Assembly (NCBI GenBank): GCA_964530215.1 | Contig: CAZHAJ010000001.1 | Location: 1 to 45,192 of the forward strand | Direction: 5' to 3' | DNA length: 45,192 bases | Origin: JAAXTT01 sp964530215 | Lineage (GTDB): Bacteria > Bacillota > Desulfotomaculia > Desulfotomaculales > Desulfocucumaceae | In this document: in pieces, positions 15,262-23,852 of the stretch | Layout of the letters: every line of letters begins with the position of its first letter | Numbering within the stretch: position 1 is the first letter of the stretch | Made by a program: the position numbers and the translations under genes | Notes under the pieces: model-generated | Told to the model about the DNA's origin: nothing | The model's database searches: none | What the model saw: only the letters and a program-made list of their open reading frames with translations

Positions 15262-16314
15262 ATGTTTGAAAGCATTTTTACCGATGCTACAGCCTGGTTA
15301 AGTTCCTTTTTGTGGGGGCTGGGAGTGCCGGAATTATTAAGTGAAATTATACTGACCACAGTAAAGCTATCGGCGATAATGGTGTTTATTATTGTCAATG
15401 CACTTTGGTTAGTCTATATGGAAAGAAAAGTGGCAGCTTATATACAATCCCGGGTGGGTCCGGTGCACACCGGGCCCAAAGGGTTGCTGCAAACAGCGGC
15501 TGACATAGTTAAATTAATGGGAAAAGAAATAATTTTGCCGAAAGGTATTGACCGGGTAATTTTTCTTCTTATGCCGGTACTGATATTTGTTCCGCCATTA
15601 ATGATTATGGCAATCATCCCTTTCGGTAAAAACATGGCGGCTGTGGACATGAATTTGGGGGTCTTTTATTTATTGGCCGTGGCCTCTGTATCTACAATTA
15701 TTTTTTGGGCTGCGGGATGGGCCTCTAATAACAAGTACTCATTGGTGGGCGGCATGAGAGTAGTAGCTCAAATGGTCAGCTATGAACTGCCTTTGGTGTT
15801 AGCTCTTTTGGGAGTCGTTATGCTTGCTGGTAGTATGAATTTGAGTGAAATCGTGGTTGCCCAAAGTGGTGTGTGGTACGTTTTTACTCAGCCTGTTGCA
15901 TTTCTAATATATATTATTGCCGGAATTTCTGAGACAAATCGTGCACCTTTTGACCTGGTGGAGGGAGAGTCAGAAATTATTTCCGGTCCCTATACCGAGT
16001 ACTCCGGGATGGGGTTTGCTCTTTTTTTCTTAGCTGAGTATGCCAATATGATGGTGGTAGCTGCTGTTTGCACCGTTATGTTTTTGGGAGGCTGGCTGGC
16101 TCCTTTTGGAATGGAGTTCATACCTTCCTGGGTGTGGTTTTTCTTGAAAATGTATTTTATTATTTTCCTTTTTATGTGGATTCGCTGGACTTACCCCCGT
16201 ATAAGGGTAGACCAGTTAATGGCTTTTGGTTGGAAGGTGCTGGTACCCCTTTCATTAGCTAATATATTTATAACTGGTGCCGGTATATATATCTTCCGGG
16301 CGATGGGATGGTGA
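15262..16314 (+). CDS. nuoH: Complex I subunit H (ND1)
   Basis: 350 residues with about eight membrane helices. Conserved pieces: ERKVAAYIQSRVGP and KGLLQTAADIVKL near the N-terminus, and ETNRAPFDLVEGESEI followed by the EYSGMGFALFFLAEY segment lining the proton E-channel. ATG 15262 has GGGGGAGAAGG upstream; an in-frame ATG at 15223 lacks a ribosome site. NuoH forms most of the quinone tunnel and links it to the proton pumps. Confidence 0.97.
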   Translation: MFESIFTDATAWLSSFLWGLGVPELLSEIILTTVKLSAIMVFIIVNALWLVYMERKVAAYIQSRVGPVHTGPKGLLQTAADIVKLMGKEIILPKGIDRVIFLLMPVLIFVPPLMIMAIIPFGKNMAAVDMNLGVFYLLAVASVSTIIFWAAGWASNNKYSLVGGMRVVAQMVSYELPLVLALLGVVMLAGSMNLSEIVVAQSGVWYVFTQPVAFLIYIIAGISETNRAPFDLVEGESEIISGPYTEYSGMGFALFFLAEYANMMVVAAVCTVMFLGGWLAPFGMEFIPSWVWFFLKMYFIIFLFMWIRWTYPRIRVDQLMAFGWKVLVPLSLANIFITGAGIYIFRAMGW

Positions 16315-16318
16315 TTAG

Positions 16319-16771
16319 ATGTTTGGAAAAGGACTGCTGAAGGGTCTGAAAATAACCTGGAAAAGAATGTTGGATAAGAAGCAGACGGTTAAATATCCCT
16401 ATGAGAAAATAGAGATGTTTCCCCGTTTTCACGGTCGTTTTCAAATTGATCCCGATAAGTGTATATCATGTGGGTTATGTGTTAATGCCTGTCCCAATAA
16501 AGTGATTCAGCTAGAGAAGCAAAAAGTAGGGAAAAAGCAGTATTTAACTAAATATGTGATGCGCATCGAATACTGCCTTTTCTGCGGCTTGTGTGTAGAG
16601 GTGTGCCCAACAAATGCTATTAAGTTCAGTGAAGTTATTGACATGAACCAGTATAAGAGGGAATGGGTTCGTTTAAATATGGTGGATCGACAGGCACCCG
16701 AATCTTTAAGTGACTCAGGTGACGATGCCGGTGAAACTGCAGAAAATATATCTTCCGGTAAGGAGGGTTGA
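16319..16771 (+). CDS. nuoI: Complex I subunit I (two [4Fe-4S] clusters)
   Basis: 150 residues with two ferredoxin motifs, CISCGLCVNACPNKVI (about 47-62) and CLFCGLCVEVCPTNAI (about 86-101), which bind clusters N6a and N6b. In a complex without NuoEFG this subunit and NuoB are the only Fe-S carriers in the operon, so NuoI is the likely entry point for electrons from an outside donor such as ferredoxin (inference from known 11-subunit complexes). The acidic, Ser-rich C-terminal tail is not conserved. Starts 4 nt after nuoH. Confidence 0.96.
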   Translation: MFGKGLLKGLKITWKRMLDKKQTVKYPYEKIEMFPRFHGRFQIDPDKCISCGLCVNACPNKVIQLEKQKVGKKQYLTKYVMRIEYCLFCGLCVEVCPTNAIKFSEVIDMNQYKREWVRLNMVDRQAPESLSDSGDDAGETAENISSGKEG

Positions 16772-16775
16772 TACT

Positions 16776-17303
16776 ATGGCATTATTTTCCGATGGATCGA
16801 CTTGGGCGGTTATGTTTTTTTACTTGCTGGCGGCAATAGTAATTGGTGCGGCGTTGCTGGTGGTGTTTTCAAAAAACATCGTCCATTCAGTTTTGTGGTT
16901 GGTGGTTTGCTTTATTGCAGTGGCTGGGGTATTCCTTACGTTAAATGCAGGTTTTTTAGCTTTAATTCAAGTTATGGTTTATGCCGGTGCAGTCTGCATA
17001 ATGATGGTTTTAGGTATTATGCTTATTCGGCGTGAGGATATGGGGCAAACCAATTTGTTTAACAATCAGTTATATGCCGGAGCCGGCGTGGCAATATTGG
17101 TTACTGTTCTTACCGGCTTCGCCTCCTATAAAGTCAGGTATAGCGGATATGCTCCTATGGTACCTGAAAACACTGTGGAGCACATTGCTGATCTGTTGCT
17201 CAGTAAGTACGTAATTCCCTTTGAGGTGGTGGCATTGCTGCTGACGGTTACTCTGGTGGGAGCGATATTTATTGCTAAGGAGGTGAAGGCCGATGATTCC
17301 TAG
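16776..17303 (+). CDS. nuoJ: Complex I subunit J (ND6)
   Basis: 175 residues, five predicted membrane helices, with the typical ALIQVMVYAGAVCIMMVLGIML segment (pi-bulge helix TM3) and C-terminal LLTVTLVGAIFIAKEV. ATG 16776 has AAGGAGG ideally placed, 4 nt after the nuoI stop; the open frame further upstream overlaps nuoI. Overlaps nuoK by 11 nt. Confidence 0.95.
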   Translation: MALFSDGSTWAVMFFYLLAAIVIGAALLVVFSKNIVHSVLWLVVCFIAVAGVFLTLNAGFLALIQVMVYAGAVCIMMVLGIMLIRREDMGQTNLFNNQLYAGAGVAILVTVLTGFASYKVRYSGYAPMVPENTVEHIADLLLSKYVIPFEVVALLLTVTLVGAIFIAKEVKADDS

Positions 17304-17610
17304 TGTCAGTCTGCATCATTATTTGATTCTTGGGGCAATCCTTTTCAGTATAGGGCTTTTCGGGGTTTTGACCAAGAGAAATGCCATTGCAGTTTTTATT
17401 AGTATTGAACTTATGCTTTGTGCAGTGAACATTAATTTATTGGCCTTAAATAAATTTATCACCCCGGAAGCTTTTATCGGTCAGATTTTTGCAATTTTTG
17501 TTATTACCGTGGCGGCTGCTGAAGTTGGGTTGGGTTTAGCCATCATCATTGCAATATACCGTCACAAGTTTAGTGTAAACTTAGAAGATTTTGACTGGCT
17601 TAAGTGGTAG
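17293..17610 (+). CDS. nuoK: Complex I subunit K (ND4L)
   Basis: 105 residues, three membrane helices. The two proton-channel glutamates are in place: Glu39 in ISIELMLCAVNIN and Glu77 in VAAAEVGLGLAI. Its start lies inside the end of nuoJ with GGAGGTGA upstream. Confidence 0.97.
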   Translation: MIPSVSLHHYLILGAILFSIGLFGVLTKRNAIAVFISIELMLCAVNINLLALNKFITPEAFIGQIFAIFVITVAAAEVGLGLAIIIAIYRHKFSVNLEDFDWLKW

Positions 17611-17633
17611 GGAAGGTAGGTGCTAACATTTAA

Positions 17634-19547
17634 ATGGTTCAATTTTCGATGCATAACGCATGGCTGGTGCCACTCCTGCCCGCTTTATCCTTCGTAATTA
17701 TAGTTTTTTTAACGAGGCAGTGGAAAAGAATAAGCTCCATGGTGTGCGTAACCAGTATGGCGATGTCCTGCGGGATAGCTTCTCTGGCGGCTTATGGAGT
17801 TTTCACCAATCATGAGTTAACAGAAAAACCTTTGATTTATGCAACCAGATGGTTTTCTATGTCCGGCTTTAGAATTGACGTAGGGGTGCAGTTGGATCCG
17901 GTCTCAGCTATGATGATGTTTATGGTGACTTTGATAGCAACCCTTATATTCATTTACTCCACTGGGTATATGAAAGGGGAGCCGGGATATTCAGTGTTTT
18001 TTGCGTACCTCTCCCTTTTTGGGGCATCTATGCTGCTGCTGACCATATCTAGCAACTTACTCCAGATGTTTGTTGCTTGGGAGTTGGTGGGACTCTGTTC
18101 CTACTTGTTAATCGGTTTTTACACACACAAAGTATCGGCTAGGGAAGCAGCAAAGAAAGCTTTTATCACCTGTCGGGTGGCTGATTTTGGTTTGCTTTTG
18201 GGACTTCTCTCTTTGCAAATAGTATTTGGAACTCTAAATATTGCCGAGTTGTCAATGAAAATAAACAATTTTGAGCAGTACACAAGTCTAGGTGTTCTCA
18301 CCTTGATAGCATTACTGGTCTTTATCGGCCCCATTGGTAAGTCAGGTCAGTTTCCGCTGCATGTTTGGCTGCCCAATGCAATGGAAGGTCCTACTCCTGT
18401 CAGTGCATTGATTCACGCTGCCACTATGGTGGTGGCAGGGGTCTATTTGATGGCCAGGACAATGTTCTTGTTTGTAGAGGTACCCCCTATAATGGATTTG
18501 GTTGCAGTAATAGGCGGGTTTACCGCTTTGTTTGCAGCTTCCATTGCAATTACCCAGCGGGATATCAAAAGAGTTTTAGCTTATTCCACCATAAGTCAGA
18601 TCGGTTATATGATGCTGGCATTGGGTTTGGGTGCATTAACGGCTTCATTGTTCCATCTTTGGACTCATGCCTTCTTTAAAGCCTTAATGTTTCTTGGTGC
18701 CGGTTCTGTATTGTATGCCCTGCATCACAAAGGAGACATATGGCATATGGGTGGCCTGCTTAAAAAGATGCCCGTTACCGGATATACATTTATGGTGGGT
18801 TGTCTGGCAATAGCTGGCATTCCGCCCTTTGCAGGTTTTTGGAGTAAGGATGAGATACTTTTGGCAGCCTTTGATTCAGGTCATTATGTATTGTTTACTA
18901 TGGCAGCGCTTACAGCTTTCATGACTGCTTTTTATATGTGGAGATTATTTTTCTTGGTGTTTACCGGTAGCGAAAATCATGGGGAGCAGCCTAAAGAATC
19001 TCCCAGAGCAATGACCTTACCCCTGGTGGTACTGGCTGTGTTTGCAACCCTAGGGGGGTTGATTGGTACTCCTTGGGCACCGATGTGGCAAGATAAAATC
19101 TTTTTTGGACATCCACACCATGCAGAGCCTAATTTTATGATTATGCTTGGTTCGGTGGTATTGGCGGTGGCCGGTATTTATCTAGCCTATAATCTCTATG
19201 GTATTGACAAGTCTAGAGCAGAAATTATGGCAAAAAAATATAATTTCTTCTGGAGATTATCATACAACAAGTTTTATGTGGATGAACTTTATTTATGGTT
19301 TACTCACACCATGGTGGATGGTGCAGCAAAGATACTGTATTTATTTGATGTCTACGTTGTGGATGGTGTTTTTGTGAATGGTATAGCTGCATTGACTAAA
19401 TTATCCGGAGAAAAACTAAGAATTTTTCAGACTGGACGACTTCAAAACTATGCTTTAGTGTTTTTTCTGGGAGTATTATTTGTTGCAGTAATATTGGCTT
19501 TTACTGAACCATCTCTTCTGTTAGGTCTAAAAGGGGGTGTAAATTAG
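17634..19547 (+). CDS. nuoL: Complex I subunit L (ND5), distal proton pump
   Basis: 637 residues, related to Mrp-type Na+/H+ antiporters. Conserved pump residues are visible: Glu150 in FVAWELVGLCSYLLIG and Lys236 in IGPIGKSGQFPLHVWLP, then the HAATMV segment. The C-terminal 110 residues hold the long lateral helix and final anchor (YNKFYVDELYLWF region onward). ATG 17634 is preceded only by a weak GGAAGG. It ends one base before nuoM. Confidence 0.97.
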   Translation: MVQFSMHNAWLVPLLPALSFVIIVFLTRQWKRISSMVCVTSMAMSCGIASLAAYGVFTNHELTEKPLIYATRWFSMSGFRIDVGVQLDPVSAMMMFMVTLIATLIFIYSTGYMKGEPGYSVFFAYLSLFGASMLLLTISSNLLQMFVAWELVGLCSYLLIGFYTHKVSAREAAKKAFITCRVADFGLLLGLLSLQIVFGTLNIAELSMKINNFEQYTSLGVLTLIALLVFIGPIGKSGQFPLHVWLPNAMEGPTPVSALIHAATMVVAGVYLMARTMFLFVEVPPIMDLVAVIGGFTALFAASIAITQRDIKRVLAYSTISQIGYMMLALGLGALTASLFHLWTHAFFKALMFLGAGSVLYALHHKGDIWHMGGLLKKMPVTGYTFMVGCLAIAGIPPFAGFWSKDEILLAAFDSGHYVLFTMAALTAFMTAFYMWRLFFLVFTGSENHGEQPKESPRAMTLPLVVLAVFATLGGLIGTPWAPMWQDKIFFGHPHHAEPNFMIMLGSVVLAVAGIYLAYNLYGIDKSRAEIMAKKYNFFWRLSYNKFYVDELYLWFTHTMVDGAAKILYLFDVYVVDGVFVNGIAALTKLSGEKLRIFQTGRLQNYALVFFLGVLFVAVILAFTEPSLLLGLKGGVN

Positions 19548-21065
19548 ATGGAAAACTTCCCTATATTGACCGTTATAATTTTTGCACCTGTGATAAGTGC
19601 GATTATCATGGCCTTTATCCCCAGGGAGAGGGAGACAGCAATCAGAAGGGTTGCTGCTTCCGGTACCATTACCTCATTGGTGTTAACTCTGTATGTATAT
19701 GCTATGTATGATGTGAAAGCAGCGGGATTGCAGTTTGTGGAAAATATCCCCTGGATTAAAGATTTAGGTGTCAGTTATTTCATGGCTGTGGACGGAATCA
19801 GTTTGGCAATGGTTTTATTGACTAATCTTGTGGGTGTTGCTGCAGTTTTTACTTCCTGGAGTATCGCCAACAGAAACAGAGAATTCTTTATCTTGGTCTG
19901 TCTGTTGATTTCAGGGTTGATGGGTACTTTTGTTGCTCATGATTTGTTTATATTTCTCTTGTTTTATGAGGTTTTTGTAATTCCCATCTATATTATGATT
20001 GTTGTATTTGGTACCACCAAACGTTTAACCAAAGAATATGCCGGGATGAAGCTGGTAATTTATTTACTGGTGGGATCCGGATTTTTACTGGCAGGGTTAA
20101 TTGCTTTTTATGTAAAGTCTATAGCAATACTGGGAGAACCCAATATGAGTTTTGAGGCTTTGGCTACCGCAGGCAGACAGATGAGTGCTTTTGATCAAAA
20201 ATGGATTTTTGCTCTAATGGCGCTGGGATTTTGCCCATTGGTTACAATGTTTCCTTTTCACTCTTGGTCTCCCGACGGTCATGCCGGTGCTCCCACTGCG
20301 GTATCAATGCTACACGCAGGGGTGTTTAAAAAAATAGGTGCTTACGGATTAATCAAGATTGCTTTTTCTTTCCTGCCCTTGGGTGGTATGTTTTGGGCTC
20401 CTTATTTGGCAGGTTTAGCTGTGATAGGTGTGGTTTATGCAGCTTTTAATGCCCTTGTTCAGAAAGATCTGAAATACATTGTGGGCTATTCATCTGTTTC
20501 CCATATGAATTATGTGATTTTAGCTATAGCGTCAACAAGTGCTGTGGGTTTCACAGGTGCAGTGGCAAATATGTTTGCCCATGGAGTTATGTCGGCAATG
20601 TTCTTCTCCGCTGTTGGTTTTATTTATAACAAAACCAATACCCGCTGGATACCTGACCTAGGTGGTTTAGCCAGACAAATGCCCAGGCTGGCTGTGGCCT
20701 TTATGGTGGCAGGTTTTGCAACGCTGGGTCTCCCCGGGCTTATAAGTTTTATTCCTGAGTTTACAATTTTCTTGGCGTCCTTTGAGGTTTATGGAGGATT
20801 GGCGGTTGTAGCTATTGCAGGAATTATAATAACTGCTCTATATGCACTGCGGGCAGGAGCCAACACATTATTTGGTCCTCCCAAAGAGGAGTTTAACCAT
20901 CTGAAGGATATAAGAGGTACCGAACTTGTTCCGGTGCTGGTGCTGGGTATTGTAGTGGTGGTTGGAGGTCTTCTGCCTTCACTGCTCTTTGATATGGTGG
21001 ACAGTGGAGTTACCCCGCTAATGAATCAAATCGATAGTGTGTTGAAGATAGGGGGGATAAGGTAA
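19548..21065 (+). CDS. nuoM: Complex I subunit M (ND4), proton pump
   Basis: 505 residues, about 14 membrane helices. Glu141 in FLLFYEVFVIPIYIM is the pump glutamate, and FPFHSWSPDGHAGAPTAVSMLHAG is the central antiporter signature. It starts immediately after the nuoL stop (AGGGGG upstream inside nuoL), and its stop overlaps the nuoN start (TAATG). Confidence 0.97.
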   Translation: MENFPILTVIIFAPVISAIIMAFIPRERETAIRRVAASGTITSLVLTLYVYAMYDVKAAGLQFVENIPWIKDLGVSYFMAVDGISLAMVLLTNLVGVAAVFTSWSIANRNREFFILVCLLISGLMGTFVAHDLFIFLLFYEVFVIPIYIMIVVFGTTKRLTKEYAGMKLVIYLLVGSGFLLAGLIAFYVKSIAILGEPNMSFEALATAGRQMSAFDQKWIFALMALGFCPLVTMFPFHSWSPDGHAGAPTAVSMLHAGVFKKIGAYGLIKIAFSFLPLGGMFWAPYLAGLAVIGVVYAAFNALVQKDLKYIVGYSSVSHMNYVILAIASTSAVGFTGAVANMFAHGVMSAMFFSAVGFIYNKTNTRWIPDLGGLARQMPRLAVAFMVAGFATLGLPGLISFIPEFTIFLASFEVYGGLAVVAIAGIIITALYALRAGANTLFGPPKEEFNHLKDIRGTELVPVLVLGIVVVVGGLLPSLLFDMVDSGVTPLMNQIDSVLKIGGIR

Positions 21066-22495
21066 TGCAGATGGATCTTACAGTTATTATTCCTGAAATA
21101 GCTATGGTTTTATTCGGAATAGCAACTCTAGTACTGGGGTTGTTAATGCCAAAAAAAGCGCTTTCAAAGCTGGGGTGGTTTGCCGCAATATCATTATTGG
21201 CAGTAATTGCCTTGGTGATTCTGGGGTGGAACAATACCGGCACACTTAGTGGGGATCTTTATTTTGTAGATCAATTCTCGCAATTTTTTAAAATAACTTT
21301 TTTAGTGGCAGCCTTTCTGGTGGTTTTGGGGTCCATGCAGTATGTGGATCAGCATTTGGGAGGTCAAAGTGAGTATTACAGTATATTAATCTTTGCCACT
21401 TTAGGAATGATGGTAATGGCTTCAGCTAATGACTTTATGACCATGTACTTGGGGTTGGAGTTAATGACCATTTCCTTTATCATCTTAGTTTGCTTCCGCC
21501 GCACCGAAGATAAATCCTTGGAAGCAGGCATGAAATATATTCTTTTGGCCGGGGTGTCTTCCGCAGTTCTTTTGTATGGATTGAGCTTTATATACGGCAT
21601 AACGGGAACTGTAGTTATTACCGAAGTAGCGAAGGCATTGGCGGTTCAGCAAGTAATGCCCCTGCTAGTGGTGGGAGTAACTTTTGTTATTGCCGGTATG
21701 GGATTTAAGGTAGCCGCAGTTCCTTTCCATATGTGGGCACCGGATGTTTATGAGGGTGCTCCGACGCCCATTACCTCATTTTTAGCCATTGGCTCTAAAG
21801 CAGCTGCTTTTGCTGTTTTTATAAGGATTTTCGTTATAGGAATGTTTGGCCTTGCATTAGATTGGGGCTTATTGATTGCCATTTTAGCTGCTTTAACCAT
21901 TGTTATAGGTAATTTGATAGCCATTGCCCAGACCAATATAAAAGCATTGTTGGCATATTCCAGTATTGCTCAAGCAGGTTATATTTTGGTGGGCATGGTT
22001 AATGCCTCTCATCAGGGAGTTAAAGCGATGATGCTGTATAGTTTCCTGTATATTTTTGCAATTGTAGGGGCTTTCACTGTGATAGCATACTATTATAATA
22101 TTGCCGGCAGTGATGAAATAAAGGATTATGCAGGACTTGCTCAAAGGTCGCCCCTAATGGCTGCCGTTATGGTGGTTGCTTTAATGACTTTGGCAGGCAT
22201 ACCTCCCCTGGCAGGGTTCGTGGGTAAATTCTATTTATTTATGACTGTGGTTGAAAATTATCTTTGGTTAGCCATTATCGGTTTAGTGATGAGCATGGTT
22301 TCGGTGTACTATTACTTAATGGTGGTACTGGTGATGTATCGGGATAAACCAAAGGATGCGAGCCCCATTATAATAAGTATGCCGGTGAAAGTTACATTAT
22401 TGGCTACGATGATAATATCGTTCTTCCTGGGTATATATCCCGGCCCGTTGGCAGAGTTGGTTAACAGTGCTTCATTATCTTTCTTTCTGCATTAA
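21065..22495 (+). CDS. nuoN: Complex I subunit N (ND2), proton pump
   Basis: 476 residues, about 14 membrane helices; Glu132 in MYLGLELMTISFIIL and the signature FHMWAPDVYEGAPTPITSF. Two close ATGs (21065 and 21071) are possible; the first overlaps the nuoM stop. Last gene of the operon. Its final codons and stop form half of a long perfect inverted repeat (22470-22517), so the mRNA 3' end is a stable hairpin. Confidence 0.97.
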   Translation: MQMDLTVIIPEIAMVLFGIATLVLGLLMPKKALSKLGWFAAISLLAVIALVILGWNNTGTLSGDLYFVDQFSQFFKITFLVAAFLVVLGSMQYVDQHLGGQSEYYSILIFATLGMMVMASANDFMTMYLGLELMTISFIILVCFRRTEDKSLEAGMKYILLAGVSSAVLLYGLSFIYGITGTVVITEVAKALAVQQVMPLLVVGVTFVIAGMGFKVAAVPFHMWAPDVYEGAPTPITSFLAIGSKAAAFAVFIRIFVIGMFGLALDWGLLIAILAALTIVIGNLIAIAQTNIKALLAYSSIAQAGYILVGMVNASHQGVKAMMLYSFLYIFAIVGAFTVIAYYYNIAGSDEIKDYAGLAQRSPLMAAVMVVALMTLAGIPPLAGFVGKFYLFMTVVENYLWLAIIGLVMSMVSVYYYLMVVLVMYRDKPKDASPIIISMPVKVTLLATMIISFFLGIYPGPLAELVNSASLSFFLH

Positions 22496-22517
22496 ATGCT
22501 AAAGAAAGATAATGAAG
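22470..22517. repeat. 17-bp perfect inverted repeat over the nuoN stop codon
   Basis: CTTCATTATCTTTCTTT (22470-22486) is fully complementary to 22501-22517, with a 14-nt loop that itself has GCAT/ATGC. The left arm codes for the end of NuoN. No T-run follows, so it may protect the nuo mRNA 3' end or stop transcription inefficiently rather than act as a classic terminator. Confidence 0.75.
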
Positions 22518-22598
22518 GTTCATTAGGAAGGAAACTTGAATCATAGATAGAATATCTAGTAGATGTTAGGATAGTTATATCATGAGGAGGAGAATATA

Positions 22599-23591
22599 GT
22601 GCCTAAAATGTATTACGATGATGATGCTGATTTAAGCATCCTGAAGGGTAAAACAGTTGCTGTTATCGGATATGGGAGCCAGGGGCATGCCCAGGCTCAA
22701 AACTTAAGGGACAGTGGACTTGATGTGGTGGTGGGACTGCGTAAAGGCAGTAAATCATGGCCTGTGGCTGAGTCGGACGGGCTTAAAGTAATGACTGTGG
22801 CTGAAGCTGCAGCAGCAGCGGATTTAATACAAATATTGCTTCCCGATGAAATACAGGGTTCTGTTTACCGTCAGGAAATTTTGCCCCATCTAAAGCCAGG
22901 CAATGCACTGGTGTTTTCTCATGGATTTAATATTATTTATAATCAAATCATTCCTCCAACAGATGTTGATGTTTTTATGGTGGCCCCCAAGAGTCCCGGT
23001 CATTTGGTGCGCCGTATGTACACCGAAGGAAAAGGTGTACCCGGTCTGGTGGCTATTCATCAAGATGCCAGCGGTAACGCCTATGGCACAGCTTTGGCCT
23101 ATGCAAAGGGCATAGGCTGCACCCGGGCGGGGGTAATCGAAACCACCTTCAGGGAAGAAACCGAGACCGATCTTTTCGGTGAGCAGGCAGTGCTTTGTGG
23201 CGGTATCAGTGCACTTATTAAAGCCGGTTTTGAAACATTGGTGGAAGCCGGATATGAGCCTGAAATTGCATATTTTGAATGTCTCCATGAGGCAAAATTG
23301 ATTGTTGATTTGATTTATGAGGGCGGTATTTCCATGATGCGTTATTCCATAAGTGATACCGCAGAGTACGGAGATGTTACCAGAGGCCCAAGGATTATTA
23401 ACGACAGTGTAAAATCTGAAATGAAAAAGATATTGGAAGAAGTTCAAAACGGTACCTTCGCAAAAGAGTGGATGTTGGAAAACCAAGCTAACCGTCCACA
23501 TTACAATGCCTTGGTAAACAGAGATAAAAATCATCCCATTGAGAAAGTGGGAGCAGAGCTTAGGGCAATGATGCCTTGGATGAAGAAATAG
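22599..23591 (+). CDS. ilvC: Ketol-acid reductoisomerase
   Basis: 330 residues, class I length. The N-terminal Rossmann domain has VAVIGYGSQGHAQAQNL; the specificity loop GLRKGSKSW carries Arg/Lys/Ser residues usual for NADPH use. The knotted C-terminal domain has the metal-binding DLFGEQAVLCGG and FECLHEAKLIVDLIYEGG. It converts acetolactate or acetohydroxybutyrate in valine, leucine and isoleucine synthesis. GTG start with GAGGAGGAG upstream. Unusually it stands alone: no ilvB, ilvN, leuA or ilvD lies nearby, and no T-box is seen in the 100 bp before it. Confidence 0.97.
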   Translation: MPKMYYDDDADLSILKGKTVAVIGYGSQGHAQAQNLRDSGLDVVVGLRKGSKSWPVAESDGLKVMTVAEAAAAADLIQILLPDEIQGSVYRQEILPHLKPGNALVFSHGFNIIYNQIIPPTDVDVFMVAPKSPGHLVRRMYTEGKGVPGLVAIHQDASGNAYGTALAYAKGIGCTRAGVIETTFREETETDLFGEQAVLCGGISALIKAGFETLVEAGYEPEIAYFECLHEAKLIVDLIYEGGISMMRYSISDTAEYGDVTRGPRIINDSVKSEMKKILEEVQNGTFAKEWMLENQANRPHYNALVNRDKNHPIEKVGAELRAMMPWMKK

Positions 23592-23603
23592 TTGCAGAAA
23601 GAT

Positions 23604-23803
23604 CAGAAGTCAGAATTCAGAATCCAGAATTAAGAAGTGACTTTCTGTCAATTGTTGGGGTAGGCCCCACAAATGGAGAGTAAATATGTTAGATAGAGAG
23701 ATTGATGTTTTTGTATATCAATCTCTCTTTTTTATCAAAAAATACACGTAAATGTAGGCTGGGGGTGCGGATTTCAGTCCGGACAAATGGATTCTGACTT
23801 CTG
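23604..23803. repeat. MITE-like intergenic repeat, copy 1
   Basis: Bounded by inverted 15-mers, CAGAAGTCAGAATTC (23604-23618) and GGATTCTGACTTCTG (23789-23803), with one mismatch. Inside are TCTGTCAATTGT, a GGGGTAGGCCCC mini-hairpin, GGAGAGTAAATA, a terminator hairpin, and GGGTGCGGATTTCAGTC. The same ordered blocks recur after the thioredoxin gene (40522-40779). No ORF; it may be a non-autonomous mobile element or a dispersed terminator cassette. It sits between convergent ilvC and the HD-GYP gene. Confidence 0.65.
23695..23733 (+). terminator. Terminator inside repeat copy 1 (ends ilvC)
   Basis: 12-bp stem AGAGAGATTGAT (23695-23706)/ATCAATCTCTCT (23717-23728) followed by six T. Confidence 0.8.
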
Positions 23804-23852
23804 TATTCCTCTGAATTTCTATGTCCATCACAGTTGGTTTAATTATAATTAA

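Noticed and set aside
22890..23534. 214-codon open frame on the minus strand opposite ilvC
   Set aside because: Complete overlap with a certain gene; composition is that of an antisense shadow and no family resemblance is seen.
23604..23803. CRISPR array
   Set aside because: Repeat units are irregular and inverted, with no constant spacer length, and no cas genes are in the window.
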